DNA from: Gracilariopsis chorda | Taxonomy: Eukaryota; Rhodophyta; Florideophyceae; Gracilariales; Gracilariaceae | Direction: 5' to 3' | Length of the DNA stretch: 64,000 nt | NCBI GenBank assembly: GCA_003194525.1 | Contig: NBIV01000322.1 | Location: 1 to 64,000 of the forward strand | In this document: in pieces, positions 35,128 to 45,137 of the stretch | Layout: each line of letters starts with the position of its first letter | Numbering within the stretch: position 1 is the stretch's first letter | Position numbers and translations under genes: made by a program | Notes under the pieces: generated by a model | Databases searched by the model: none | Seen by the model: only the letters and a program-made list of their open reading frames with translations | What the model was told of the DNA's origin: nothing

Positions 35128-35886
35128 TTATCCTCTCATTCCACGCCTCCTCTTCAACCGACTCTCACCTTCTATTCCTTCGTCGTCCTTCTCCTCCAAC
35201 CTCTTCCTTACAGCCCCTCGACCGGGAGTAACAGGAGTGCCTTCCCCGACAACAGCTCTCCCTTCCGCATCACACACCTTCTTCTGCATTTCCTCGATTA
35301 GATGCACAGCCCTACCAACCAGTAAAAGTTGCTTCTCCAACACCAAAACACGTCTACGCATCTCCTCGTTCTCCTTCCACAGTCTCCTCAGCTCCTCACC
35401 CACACACGCCACAACCCCATCGACATGCATTTCCGCCCACACCCCAGCCTCCCTTGCCCTCCTACGCAGCTCAGCCACAGCACCCATAGGCACCCCTTCC
35501 TCTGAAGAACTCAGCACCATCCCCCCCATCTCCACCACAACCTCCTCGATACACTCATCCAAACGCTCCTTAAGCCCTCCGCCCACGCTCCTCACCAGTT
35601 TCTTCACATCGCGGTAAAACCGACTCATTCGCCCCGCCCCACCTCCTCCTCCTCCCCGTCCTCCTCGACTTCCCTCGCCCTCACTTCCCTCCCCCCCATC
35701 CCCTCCCATCATCGTCCCAACCCCAAGCTCCCCGAACCCAACAACGTTCCTTCCCTTGCCCTCTTCACCATCACCCTTCCCTTCCTCCTCCTTCTTCGTC
35801 CTTGGAAGCGTCTCGGGGACCTCCCTCTTCTCCGCTTTATCCAACAACGCCAGTAGCTCCTCATCATTCACGTCTTCGCTAGACAT
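35128..35886 (-). CDS. hypothetical coiled-coil protein, 252 aa
   Basis: The first ATG is at 35886 (MSSEDVNDEELLALLDKAEK). Acidic helical N-terminus, then a Gly/Glu-rich low-complexity linker (about residues 45-85). Then a helical region begins with SRFYRDVKKLVRSVGGGLKE and contains a heptad-like segment (ELRRLWKENEEMRRRVLVLE). The tail is basic and ends KRRRGMRG, a possible nuclear localisation signal. No known domain recognised. The gene has a high purine load on its coding strand. It lies tail-on to nothing recognisable at 35000 and just downstream of the membrane-protein gene on the same strand (about 240 bp from start to that gene's stop). Confidence 0.55.
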   Translation of the reverse strand: MSSEDVNDEELLALLDKAEKREVPETLPRTKKEEEGKGDGEEGKGRNVVGFGELGVGTMMGGDGGEGSEGEGSRGGRGGGGGGAGRMSRFYRDVKKLVRSVGGGLKERLDECIEEVVVEMGGMVLSSSEEGVPMGAVAELRRRAREAGVWAEMHVDGVVACVGEELRRLWKENEEMRRRVLVLEKQLLLVGRAVHLIEEMQKKVCDAEGRAVVGEGTPVTPGRGAVRKRLEEKDDEGIEGESRLKRRRGMRG

Positions 35887-36128
35887 GGCTACTACACGCC
35901 CCACCACAACGGCGCTCCCGTTCCTAACCCAACCACCAAGCGAGCACTCCCCAGGTACTTATCCAACCGCATTTTTTCACTCGCCCGTTTTCGCGCCATT
36001 TCCCACCCAGTCGTGTCCCACCAATAATCTGAAACGAAAAATTTAGAACGACATTAGTTTAACACTTCCTTCAGTTTACAACTCTATCACACTAACTTAG
36101 GTATGTACAGGTAGAACTACGAACGTGT

Positions 36129-37325
36129 CTAAAGAAATGGTTCAAAACGAGAACCAACAGGCCTACAGTGCTCTCCTAGATTCGCAACATACCTTCGAAA
36201 ATGGTACTCCAAGTCCATATCCACAGCCATACCCAAAAGAAGCAGCACGAAAAAGATAGTATTCTCCACTACAGGCGCGAGTCCCCTTACCTTGTGCAAA
36301 GAAGTATCGCTCAGGAACGTGAAAATCAAGTAGGTAAACACAACAGGGAACACCCTTCCGATATAGAGCCTCATAGTAGCCACACCATCTCTAAACCCAA
36401 GCACCTTATTCAAACCACCGTATACGGTCCTGCACACATCCAAAATCAGCCCAACACTACCTCTCTGCACATATGGGAGCTCTCTCTCATTGTTAATGCT
36501 GTCCCTAGTCACAAAAAACATCGTTAGCCGTTCAACCACATACGACATACCCCCAAACATGAAACCACCAGTGAAAAATGCAAGAGCACCAGTCCTAAGT
36601 TCCATTCCAATCGAAATTGGCGCTTCCAAGAAGTGATAGCCAACAAAAATACAAACATTCAACGGCAAAAGACCTGCCATCGTGAATCCAAGTAGTCTGT
36701 TTCGAATCACAGAAATCCGTGCCATTCGCTGGCTGTCCCGCAAAGGTACGTATGCCAATGAACCAAAATGCCTTCTATGCAATGCAAACACCATATCGAA
36801 GATAAACAAATGCAAAACAGTCTCCAGAATTACCACAATCAACATCTTCGGAGACATTCGAACATCCCCTACCACATAATGCATCAAAAGCGGTTTCAAT
36901 ACCCCATAAAGAGCACCAATGGCTAATGAAAACAGAAACGCATATGCGCACCAAGCCCTGAAACTGAAAATATGACGAGGGCTTCTAGAAAGGTTTGGCG
37001 CATTCTCCAGATATTGTATCAAATGAGTACTCCCGTACAGCACGTGCAAAAAATTTGAATTCGTTAAGATATAATTATGTGTCGGTACTTCGTCTAGAAC
37101 CTCGTATATCTCCGTCACATCCTCCAAAACACCCGCGGTGAGCAACCTTGACGCCCCTCGCACAACACCCTTCTCCGTATCCGTACTATACCGAATTTCA
37201 AGTACTTCGTCAAACCGAATCACCGTCTCATTCGGAAAGATATTCAGATACGCACGAGTCCTCCGGTCACTCTCGGAAGACTGCAAATAGTAGTCGTGGT
37301 GCTTGTGGATGTTCTCGAATGCCAT
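36129..37325 (-). CDS. hypothetical six-span membrane protein, about 398 aa
   Basis: The ATG at 37325 (MAFENIHKHHDYYLQ) is preferred, because the open frame further upstream begins only with a non-ATG codon. After about 120 hydrophilic residues there are six hydrophobic segments. Their landmarks, in order, are CAYAFLFSLAIGALYGVL, MLIVVILETVLHLFIFDMVF, LLGFTMAGLLPLNVCIF, ALAFFTGGFMFGGMSYVV, VFPVVFTYLIFTFL and TIFFVLLLLGMAVDMDL. The loop between segments 2 and 3 is basic (HRRHFGSL). A short charged tail follows. The frame is clean with no transposon motifs. No family recognised; a channel, transporter or sensor fold cannot be told from sequence alone. Probably a real gene given length and membrane pattern. 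Confidence 0.7.
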   Translation of the reverse strand: MAFENIHKHHDYYLQSSESDRRTRAYLNIFPNETVIRFDEVLEIRYSTDTEKGVVRGASRLLTAGVLEDVTEIYEVLDEVPTHNYILTNSNFLHVLYGSTHLIQYLENAPNLSRSPRHIFSFRAWCAYAFLFSLAIGALYGVLKPLLMHYVVGDVRMSPKMLIVVILETVLHLFIFDMVFALHRRHFGSLAYVPLRDSQRMARISVIRNRLLGFTMAGLLPLNVCIFVGYHFLEAPISIGMELRTGALAFFTGGFMFGGMSYVVERLTMFFVTRDSINNERELPYVQRGSVGLILDVCRTVYGGLNKVLGFRDGVATMRLYIGRVFPVVFTYLIFTFLSDTSLHKVRGLAPVVENTIFFVLLLLGMAVDMDLEYHFRRYVANLGEHCRPVGSRFEPFL

Positions 37326-37370
37326 GTTTGAATGTCGATCACGATTGTACCTCCTCCCCACTTGAACCAA

Positions 37371-37886
37371 CCTCTTCCTCGCTTATATGCACAACGTACC
37401 ATCCTCCGACTTGCTAAACCCTCCCAATTCCAAACACGCGAAGCAGTGTTTTGAACCAGTACACGATAATGCATTCAGTGTCTACACTCCTTTTCATAAA
37501 TCAAGCACTGCTTGCACCCCACACCGCATTCTGATATGAAAGGAACCACTACATTCACTATGGACACATTTGGGAACCGCAGTCTTTCCCTGTAGCAATG
37601 TCGTGCTTTACATCCCTACAATCTCCTTTAATTCTCATAAATAATTACATATTCACTTTCATTTACATTCATATCTCATATGATTTGTCCACTATACCTT
37701 TCTTTATTCTCCCCACCGATATACCCGCCCACCAAGTTTCTTCTTATACCTGTACCTCTCTTAATAAAATATAACAGAGCTTCATCTTTCCAGACATCAT
37801 CCCTTCACTATTAAACATCATCCAACACAAATGGCGTCATCTTTTCCACTCCCATCACCCTGTCCCTCTATTTACATCTATTCAAC
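37371..37886. promoter_or_regulatory. divergent intergenic region
   Basis: About 0.5 kb between the minus-strand membrane-protein gene and the plus-strand 80-codon frame. It is AT- and pyrimidine-rich (for example 37670-37800) with TATA-like stretches (AATAAAATATAACAG near 37766). A shared promoter is plausible but not shown. Confidence 0.35.
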
Positions 37887-38129
37887 ATGTCAGAAAGTCG
37901 CTTCCCTCCTCATCCTTATGTCGCAACAACACATCGGGAGGAGGTACCCGTCGTGATGAGAGAACTTTTGCGCCTTGTAGCTCTTCATACACGAATTCAT
38001 CATAATACTCTCACCAATGAGCACTCCATGGAAGCACTACTCAAGTACGGAAAATCCCTCACATCCCTCAAGGCCTCCTTCTCTGAGTTTCACGTTCGAA
38101 ACGGTTTCTTCTACGAAATCTCAAGATAA
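37887..38129 (+). CDS. small hypothetical protein, 80 aa
   Basis: An ATG at 37887 (MSESRFPPHPYVATTHREE) opens a frame with a Pro/His-rich start and a predicted helical middle (VPVVMRELLRLVALHTRIHH), ending at a TAA at 38127. No domain. It sits alone between divergent and convergent neighbours. It may be the first exon of a longer gene, because the next 30 bases after the stop continue a Glu/Ala/Lys-coding style. Low certainty. Confidence 0.35.
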   Translation: MSESRFPPHPYVATTHREEVPVVMRELLRLVALHTRIHHNTLTNEHSMEALLKYGKSLTSLKASFSEFHVRNGFFYEISR

Positions 38130-38340
38130 TTGAAGGAAGCTGGAGCTAAGGACCCAGCCCCCCTCCATACAAGGCTCGTAGACGTTATCCAGTTCCATAT
38201 TGTATGATAGTACTCAATAGAAGACCCATCATGAGTATGATACTTGCTCACATCCATTTCAAAAGAAACGAATAAACACATTGCACTAATTTAAGTCAAG
38301 TTTTACAAACGTTTATCACCATATATACTACTTATCATCA

Positions 38341-38709
38341 TTAATCACTTTCATCGTCCTCTCCTATCAGACCCTGCAATCCTTTAGGGACCATCTCTCC
38401 CTCCTCATCATCCTGTTCATAATCCCCATCAGTATTCATCTCCACGGGCTTCCATACGTAATCCTCCTCCTCATCGTCTGACTGATTGTTCCCCTCCACA
38501 TCGTCCATATCAACGTCTCCATCATCAGAACTACCACCTCCCGCCTCCATCTCTTCATCTTCCTCTTCCTCCTCAAATCGAGGTGTAAATCCGACCTGTC
38601 TATGTACAGCATCCGGGAGATTGTATCCGTCAGGCACAAGATACATATGGTAGCGGAAGCAATACCCTTTCACAATCGCATCATCATACCTGACAACCAT
38701 TAAGTTCAT
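38341..38709 (-). CDS. acidic hypothetical protein, 122 aa
   Basis: The ATG at 38709 (MNLMVVRYDDAIVKGYCF) opens a frame whose first 50 residues look globular (aromatic and hydrophobic). The rest is strongly acidic, with runs such as EEEEEDEEMEA and DDEEEDYVW. This resembles acidic tails of histone- or nucleic-acid-mimic proteins, but no family can be named. Its start lies about 60 bp from the large palindrome at 38773. Confidence 0.5.
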   Translation of the reverse strand: MNLMVVRYDDAIVKGYCFRYHMYLVPDGYNLPDAVHRQVGFTPRFEEEEEDEEMEAGGGSSDDGDVDMDDVEGNNQSDDEEEDYVWKPVEMNTDGDYEQDDEEGEMVPKGLQGLIGEDDESD

Positions 38710-38772
38710 TTAGGCGGCGCTGCAATGCACCTGTAATGATTTTGCATTGGTATTCGAATTTTGTTTTTGGGG

Positions 38773-38856
38773 GTGGAGGTCCGTGGACCGGAGTGTCGTG
38801 GCGCTTCATCAGGCGCCTGATGAAGCGCCACGACACTCCGGTCCACAGACCTCCAC
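38773..38856. repeat. 84-bp near-perfect palindrome
   Basis: Two 42-bp arms meet at AGGCGCCT with no spacer; one mismatch is visible (CCGTGG against CCACAG). The outer arm motif GGTCCGTGGACCGGAGTGTCG occurs a third time at 39014-39034, just before the 542-codon gene. Such perfect arms are unstable unless recent or maintained. Confidence 0.9.
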
Positions 38857-38865
38857 CACGTGGCG

Positions 38866-39005
38866 GCCAGCAGTTCCGAAAATCAAAAAATTAGTTTAAA
38901 ATTAGTGTCTGGAATGAACGGACATCTGCGGTACGACCTAGTAGGTCATGGGCGGAAGATGCATGGTTCATTTTACACTAATTTTTTGATTTTCTGAACA
39001 GCTGG
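38866..39005. repeat. MITE-like inverted-repeat element, about 140 bp
   Basis: The left arm (CCAGCAGTTCCGAAAATC... to TTAGT) and right arm (ACTAATTTTTTGATTTTC... to CAGCTGG) are inverted copies over about 30 bp with few mismatches, around a unique centre of about 75 bp. It is sandwiched between the palindrome at 38773 and the third copy of its arm at 39014. Confidence 0.75.
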
Positions 39006-39187
39006 GTGGCGAAGGTCCGTGGACCGGAGTGTCGAGCGAAGGAGAGCGCGAAGATGAGATTACGAAGGGGAGGTGTACCGAAGGAAGTGCACGTGAGAAG
39101 CACGGGCGGTGTTCTAATGTATTTCATGAGAATGAGGCCACGAGAGATCAAGATGGAAATGGTGGCACTCCCATCCGATCGAGGAAT

Positions 39188-40816
39188 ATGGACATCGTCC
39201 CTGACGTAGAGAAAGAAAGCGGACGCAATGCGCTGCGTACACCGGAAGGAATGCGGGAGAGAAGGCGAAGAATTTCGGTATCATTTGACCGATCTTTCGA
39301 AATGGGATTGGAGGCGGAAGAGAATGTGAATAAGTCACCCCGTGATGAGCAAGTGGTGAGTACCGATGTTGTGAAGGACCTTGATGATGATGAGATCGGT
39401 GTGTTGTCTAGACCTACATTGGTTCAGAAGGTGAATTCGCTAAAGGGAGAACTTGGAAGCCTTAAGGAGGACCATACTACTTTAAAGATATCTTTGAAGC
39501 TGACACAGGAGGAACTGAAGAGGATGAGGGAAAAAATGATCGAGAAGAACATGCTGATTGACAGTTTGAGGGAAGGGATAAAGGTAAGGAGTGCGGAGAG
39601 AAGAAGAGCTGAAGGGGGAGACACTGATTTGACGAGGCGTAAAAAGTATGTGGTTGATGTGGACGAGAGCTTTTATGGATTTGCTAGGGTAGTGTATGAT
39701 AGGATATTGTATTACGCAAAGTTGGAAGTGTCGGAGCTTTGTTTTACTACGGATCGAATGGAGAGGAACTGGACGAACCGGTGTGAGATCTTAGGGAAAG
39801 GGACGGAGTCGAGTGTATTCGTAGTGGGAGGGAACGAAATTGTTCCTCGGTGTCCCTTTGAGATCGTATCGGAGATGAGGGCGTATACACCGAGTTTGCG
39901 AGGAGGAAGCAATGAACTTTTGAAGTATTTGATTGGTGTTGAGATTGAAGGGCATAGATGGGAGTCGATTCGACAAGCGGGTAAGAAGATTCAGTGTATG
40001 CAGGACGTAGCTCGGGACAGGTGTTTGAGGCAGCGTATGAAGCAAACGTTGAGCGATGTGATTGGGGTTCGGAAGCGGGCGGCACGGGAAAAGTTGTTTT
40101 CGCTACTTGGGTATGACTTGATAGCAAGACGTGTGAGACCTCAGGAGGGGACGGAGCTTGATGTGGAATTGAAGAAGCAGTTAGAGGAAGCGAGAAGCAA
40201 GTTAATGGGAAAGGAGGTAGAGAAGAGCCGAATCTTATGTGCATGGAGAATGAGTGCGATTGACGATCTTACATATTCTGGATTTCAAGTTGCTCGAAGG
40301 TTAAGGGACTTTGGTGGGGAGGACATGTACTTTAAGAACGGAGCTGCGGTAGAAGTGCTGGCAGAGTTTATGGGATATGAGGTGGTACCGGGAGGCGAAG
40401 GGAAGACAGATTATGTGGATGGAACTGTGATGCATTTGGCACGCTTGGATGCTTGGATCGGATGTGTTTTGACTGCGTTGGACACGAATGTGGGCCGTGG
40501 AGGAAAACGGCAGTTATTGTTTTCAAAGTTGTTTGGTGAGTATCTCCCGCTTGCTCTGGAGAACATAATTGGGGTGGCATGGGAGAGAGTGAGGGAACGG
40601 CACCATGAGGAATTGGAGAATGAAGGGTTCGACGAGGGGGATCCGCGTCGCATAGCAGGGAATGAGAATAGGAAAGCGACGGTTGCGCTTTGGATACCTT
40701 CGAAGCGGGAGATCTACTTGGCAATGAGGGATGAGTACTTCGTGGACGACTTTCTTTCCGAGGGCTGCAGCCATGGGATGTGCGAAAGCCGGGTGACCAG
40801 AAGACGAAGAAGATGA
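39188..40816 (+). CDS. large hypothetical coiled-coil protein, about 542 aa
   Basis: The open frame begins at 39029 without ATG; the first in-frame ATG is 39188 (MDIVPDVEKESGRN), which I take as the start. Charged N-terminus with RERRRRISVSF. A clear coiled coil (TLVQKVNSLKGELGSLKEDH through RMREKMIEKNMLIDSLREG) spans about residues 80-135. A mixed globular part follows (DESFYGFARVVYDRILYY) and a long helical C-terminal half (LNKLLGYD-type and EYLPLALENIIGVAWERV patterns). It ends in RVTRRRRR, possibly a nuclear signal. No known enzyme motif seen. Its 3' end overlaps a minus-strand frame by about 290 bp. It could be a host gene or a protein of an unknown mobile element. Confidence 0.6.
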   Translation: MDIVPDVEKESGRNALRTPEGMRERRRRISVSFDRSFEMGLEAEENVNKSPRDEQVVSTDVVKDLDDDEIGVLSRPTLVQKVNSLKGELGSLKEDHTTLKISLKLTQEELKRMREKMIEKNMLIDSLREGIKVRSAERRRAEGGDTDLTRRKKYVVDVDESFYGFARVVYDRILYYAKLEVSELCFTTDRMERNWTNRCEILGKGTESSVFVVGGNEIVPRCPFEIVSEMRAYTPSLRGGSNELLKYLIGVEIEGHRWESIRQAGKKIQCMQDVARDRCLRQRMKQTLSDVIGVRKRAAREKLFSLLGYDLIARRVRPQEGTELDVELKKQLEEARSKLMGKEVEKSRILCAWRMSAIDDLTYSGFQVARRLRDFGGEDMYFKNGAAVEVLAEFMGYEVVPGGEGKTDYVDGTVMHLARLDAWIGCVLTALDTNVGRGGKRQLLFSKLFGEYLPLALENIIGVAWERVRERHHEELENEGFDEGDPRRIAGNENRKATVALWIPSKREIYLAMRDEYFVDDFLSEGCSHGMCESRVTRRRRR

Positions 40817-41536
40817 GGAAGATTGAGATACCGGCTGGAAGAAGGTGTTGTTGAGGTGTGCGAGTGCGAGTTGTTGCTTGAGGACGTCGATGGCACGTTT
40901 CTGGAAGAGGGTTGCGGAGAAGGTGTTGCGGTTGTGTGTGATGGTGGAAGGGATGAAGCCGTTGGAGCTGATGCGTTGCTTGAAGAGGTCCTCTTGCAGT
41001 GCGAGGCACTGCCTGGCGGAGGAGATGGAGGTCTGGAAGGAGGACTTGGAGAAGTCTGGATGGTTGAGGATGGAGATGAGCTCGTCTGCTTTGCGGGTGC
41101 TGACGGAGGATGCGATGGAGGAGATGTAGAGGACGAGTTGTTCGAGATGAGGGTTGTCGGCGAGAGGGGAAGGGGAACGAGAAGGGGGCGGGAGAAGGGG
41201 GTTTGAGGAGGAGACGGAGCCGATGGCGTGACTTGCGATATGGTAAGCGTCTTGGGTTTGAAGAGAGAGGGAAGCCTGTTGAAGTTCATATGGATCATCA
41301 TCGGCGAGGGGGACGTTGTCGGAAGGACGGTTAGAGGGAAGGGGAGGAGAATTGATGGAGAGGTTGGGAACGGATTTTCGCTTCTTGGTCCTGGGAGGGA
41401 ACTGAACTGGAGCGGTGGCTGTGGAGGAGGAAGGCTTGTTGGCGGTGAGGCGATGGGGGCACCTGCGTTGGTGACTCTGAAGAGAGTATGTGGTGCGGCC
41501 GTGGAAGGAGCAGCGAGGGTAGCAACAGGGGAACAT
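40523..41536 (-). CDS. zinc-finger hypothetical protein, about 337 aa
   Basis: The ATG at 41536 (MFPCCYPRCSFHGRTT) gives a protein with one N-terminal finger: Cys-x3-Cys, 12 residues, His, then Cys (YSLQSHQRRC). It is followed by a basic patch (RTKKRKS) and a Ser/Pro-rich linker. A helical stretch follows (LEQLVLYISSIASSVSTRKADELI; ATLFQKRAIDVLKQQLALAHL) and then a Ser run. The final 80 codons lie antisense to the end of the 542-codon gene and have poor coding character, so the real end may be earlier or spliced. Some plant, fungal and algal DNA transposons carry a similar lone N-terminal finger, but no transposase core is seen. Confidence 0.5.
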   Translation of the reverse strand: MFPCCYPRCSFHGRTTYSLQSHQRRCPHRLTANKPSSSTATAPVQFPPRTKKRKSVPNLSINSPPLPSNRPSDNVPLADDDPYELQQASLSLQTQDAYHIASHAIGSVSSSNPLLPPPSRSPSPLADNPHLEQLVLYISSIASSVSTRKADELISILNHPDFSKSSFQTSISSARQCLALQEDLFKQRISSNGFIPSTITHNRNTFSATLFQKRAIDVLKQQLALAHLNNTFFQPVSQSSSSSSSSGHPAFAHPMAAALGKKVVHEVLIPHCQVDLPLRRYPKRNRRFPILIPCYATRIPLVEPFILQFLMVPFPHSLPCHPNYVLQSKREILTKQL

Positions 41537-42100
41537 GGTGCGGGAAGGAGAGTTGAAGGATTGGAAGGAGAAAGGGGAGCAAAGGGGTTGTTGGAGAGCG
41601 AAATGCGGGAGCGTAATTATTATGGCGCACGGGGATGAAGTGGAGCAGGTGATGCCGAGCGTTTTGCGCTGGCTCGTGGACTGGTGCATGCTATGCAAGG
41701 CCGCAGACACTGACAACGAGTGAAGGATAGCGAGGGCTATCATGTTTTGTAAACTCTAATGTATTTCCTATATATGTATTTATCTGAGCATCCTATCCTT
41801 CTATTTGAAGGGGCAGTTCCGGTGGTCCGGTCAGATTTTCAATCTCACGTTCACATGTGAAGGTATGTAGTAGTGGAGTCTGGACTCCACTTCGCGGAGT
41901 CCGGACTCGGTTTTTGGTCCGAAATAACTTGGAAATGTGAAGTGCTTTACTAGTTTATACTTTCAAAAAACTAGCTGTGTTGAATGTGTGAAAATATTTT
42001 GATGGAAATTGATTCATTCAAAAGTGGGTTTTAAGAGTCGATATCCGTCCATTTCAATTCTTTCCCTTTTGATTGTCAAACTAGCATTCCGAAAACAACG
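41537..42100. other. right border of the gene island, with hairpin
   Basis: No gene. A 13-bp stem with one mismatch (GAGTCTGGACTCC and GGAGTCCGGACTC) lies at about 41877-41909. The sequence then becomes AT-rich until the left edge of the Ty3 element A remnant near 42100. Confidence 0.55.
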
Positions 42101-44194
42101 ACGCGGGCCGTGAACCTTAGACGGGACGCACCCTACAGCTCGGGAGCAGGACTTGTTGTACACCGGCAATGGGAGAGGTCAGGCCCCTCACCTCCCGTAT
42201 TCACACGGATTCATTGAAAATCAGTTGCCTTGTTGGTAGAGAAACCGCTCCTAGGGAGTGATAAACAATGCTCGGAAAAGGGCCCCACGTGCCGCGGTGA
42301 TAGCCATCATTTTACATTTGTGCTACACGCATGGCCGTATCTCCCCGCAATTTCTCTGCTCTATCTGGGCTCTGCCGAAAATATTCATCAATTACGAGGC
42401 TTTGAATCCACAAGAGAAGTCGTTTGTCCTGGTAACGTCCCACTTGCGTGCCAAGAAAGACTTTTGGCACGCAATGCCTACTGCTTCTTTCCAGAGAGCC
42501 GGCATGGCTCGGCGGTCCCACCTCATTCACCGTACGATAGATCAAAACTCCGCTTCGGCGGATAACCGAGGTCAGAATGGCCAGATTTTCGTGGTCCAGG
42601 AACCTAAGCAACCAGCTCAGGAAACCCCGATACAGGGAAACCAACCGAGGGAGTCTGCTTTTTGGGAGAGGCGTCCTCAAAGTCGAGGTTGTTGACGCCC
42701 GAGGCGCAAGCACCTCACTTCCTGGTGAGTATCATCTCGAGGAAGCACGCCACAGACGCGGGTTTGGATCAATTCGGTGTTCTGCGTGGACCTTGGATAC
42801 AGAAAGAGAATAGCCGGCTACCGGACCAAATTATTTTGATGTCCAGGCGCAACTAGAAGGTTTACGCTGACTTTGGCTTAGACCCCAATTTATGGTGAGA
42901 CATTTAACTGTCCTGGACAGAAGAGCAGGTCCGAAATTAATGGAAGAATAGGCCCTACCCCCACAGCGGTGGTGTCACATCTGACTGGAAACTGCTCCCG
43001 ACATCTCGGACGCGAAGAACAACCCTTCGAAAATGGTAGAAAGGATTTGGTTAGTAGTCAGACTCAGAACATCCGCGTTGAAGCTCAGAATTAGTTTTTG
43101 TCGTTCGTTAGTGCCTCCAGACAGTATGGGATGTGATTACTGCGACAGGTTCGTCGAAGCATTCAAGCCCTGCCAGACACAGGTCTAACTTGAAGATGGG
43201 TCGTCCGGACCTATAGTTCGTAAGCCGCTGAAGTTAGCTATGAAGAAGGAAACCGTGCTCCTCACAGGCAGGGACGACTCCCGGCGTCGGTTTCTATACC
43301 TTCAGAGTCCCAGGTAAGGTGCAGGTCATGTCCTGTCAACACGGCTTGCTGGTACTCCAACCCTTGCCCTCGTTATACGAGACGTATCAGCTGACCATCG
43401 CAAGTGGCCTGGGCCAAGGGGAACCGGAGGCCCCGTTTCTGGTTCTGGTTGCCAATCTTGGTACCACTGCCAATAATCTGGTGAAGAACCCAAGTAATTC
43501 GATCGCCAACCCCGCATTGGCTGGCGATAGTGCCAACGAAGGTGACGGCAACTGATGTTCTTGGTATAGTGACCTCTGAGAAGGACATGAAACCCACTGA
43601 GGAGAAATACGGTACCACAGTCGCGACGGCTAAGCCACACGATCATTTGGACCTAGCATTTGATAAAGGCAACCACGCCTGGACGATTTATGACCGAATC
43701 GACTGGATAAAGGCTCCGCAGGAGTTCGATCTCGTCACGTACCGGACTCGCACCGTGGGTGGCAAGGTGATCTATTACGGGAGTTTACCACAATGTGAGA
43801 TGGCTCCCTTGGAGTGATTGACACGACCAAAAACTGGATCGATTTGTTACCGAACACTTGGCCAATCGCGCAACCCACGAACAGGGCGGGTCGGAAAGCT
43901 CAGAGAGAGGAACAGTTACAGGTGGACAAGATGCTCCAAATCAGAGATATTGAACCCTTGCAGTCTCCGTGGGCATCACCAGTTGTTCTGGGATTCAAAA
44001 CTGACGGTTCTTAGGGGTTCTGCGTGGACTGCCGCCGCTTGAACGCCGTGACGGTACGGGATACATACCTCATACCTGGTGTGAATGAGTTTATTGCATC
44101 CCTGGTAGATGCCTCAATTTTCAAGGCTTTGGACGCCAATTGGCGATATTGGCGAGTCCCTGTTAGGAAAAAGACCAAGATAAGACTGTCTTTG

Positions 44195-45137
44195 TGGAGC
44201 AATATTCCTAGGCGGGAAATCTTCGCAAGGTGTTCGCAGCCTTGCTCTCTTGTGAGGTAGGCGCAGCGACAGGGCCCTACGTATTGCACGGTGTTCGTAT
44301 GTAAAACCAAGAGGGCTTCCGGCTATACCGACGGAGGTGATAACGAAAACCGGGTTACCAACTTGTCAACGTAGTGCACAGGTCCGTGTCAGCGGTGTTT
44401 CGGTCTAATGAGAATCCAGAAAGGGAGAAAGGAAAAAGGGGGGACACCGAAAGGGAGGCTACAACCCGAGGGGTTGTGAAGAAAGACTAAAAAACCCAGC
44501 GGTGGGCGGTGTTGCTTGTTGCATCAGCACGGCAAAACGGAATACTGAGTCGAACGATTATCTGTTCCCACGATAGAAAGTAACCAAAATGGTAAAAACA
44601 GTGAACACTGGCCGAGCCCACGGGGTAGGGCAGATCAGCGGTCCCTAGTGATACTGTGTGGGTGAGTATAACGAGACGAAACGCGGTGAAACCTTAGCAG
44701 GAGTTGGTCCCTTCGCGCACGCGATAAACTCAGACCAGAATCACAGCTTGTCTTTACTTCAGGGTGAAGCAGCAAGGCCGTCCTCCCTTAAGTAATATTG
44801 GGTCCCAATAAACTAAGAATAATACTACTGTAGTGTGTTACACTTGCGGTCCACACACTTGGGCCACTTGGTGGCACTGCCAGCCATGGCAAAACACGAC
44901 ACGTGTGATTCATGCCAACCATGAATAATATCCGTATGCTTGCTACGCGTCCATCTGTTCCAGATATCACAAAAATCATCCACGAAGGTTGCAAAAATAA
45001 CAAATAAAATTCATATCCATTTTCACCCAGTATTTCCAAGGGTCTACTCATACCTGAGTTGAACCGCTGCCACGTGGGTCTTGAATCATTCACGATCCAC
45101 GTCACCTAGAGGGTATGCTCACATACATTGCTCTACA
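44195..45137 (-). repeat. 3' LTR of element N (943 bp)
   Basis: Ends TGGAGCAATAT and TTGCTCTACA on the plus strand. Pairs with 54890-55807 and with the solo LTR at 15376-17251. Confidence 0.92.

Noticed and set aside
39029-39187. Start of the 542-aa gene at 39029
   Set aside because: The first codon there is GTG; the first ATG in frame is 39188, and the stretch before it overlaps the repeated palindrome motif.
34930-42060. Polinton or virus-like origin for the gene island
   Set aside because: No DNA polymerase B, integrase, packaging ATPase, protease or capsid-like pattern, and no long terminal inverted repeats were seen.
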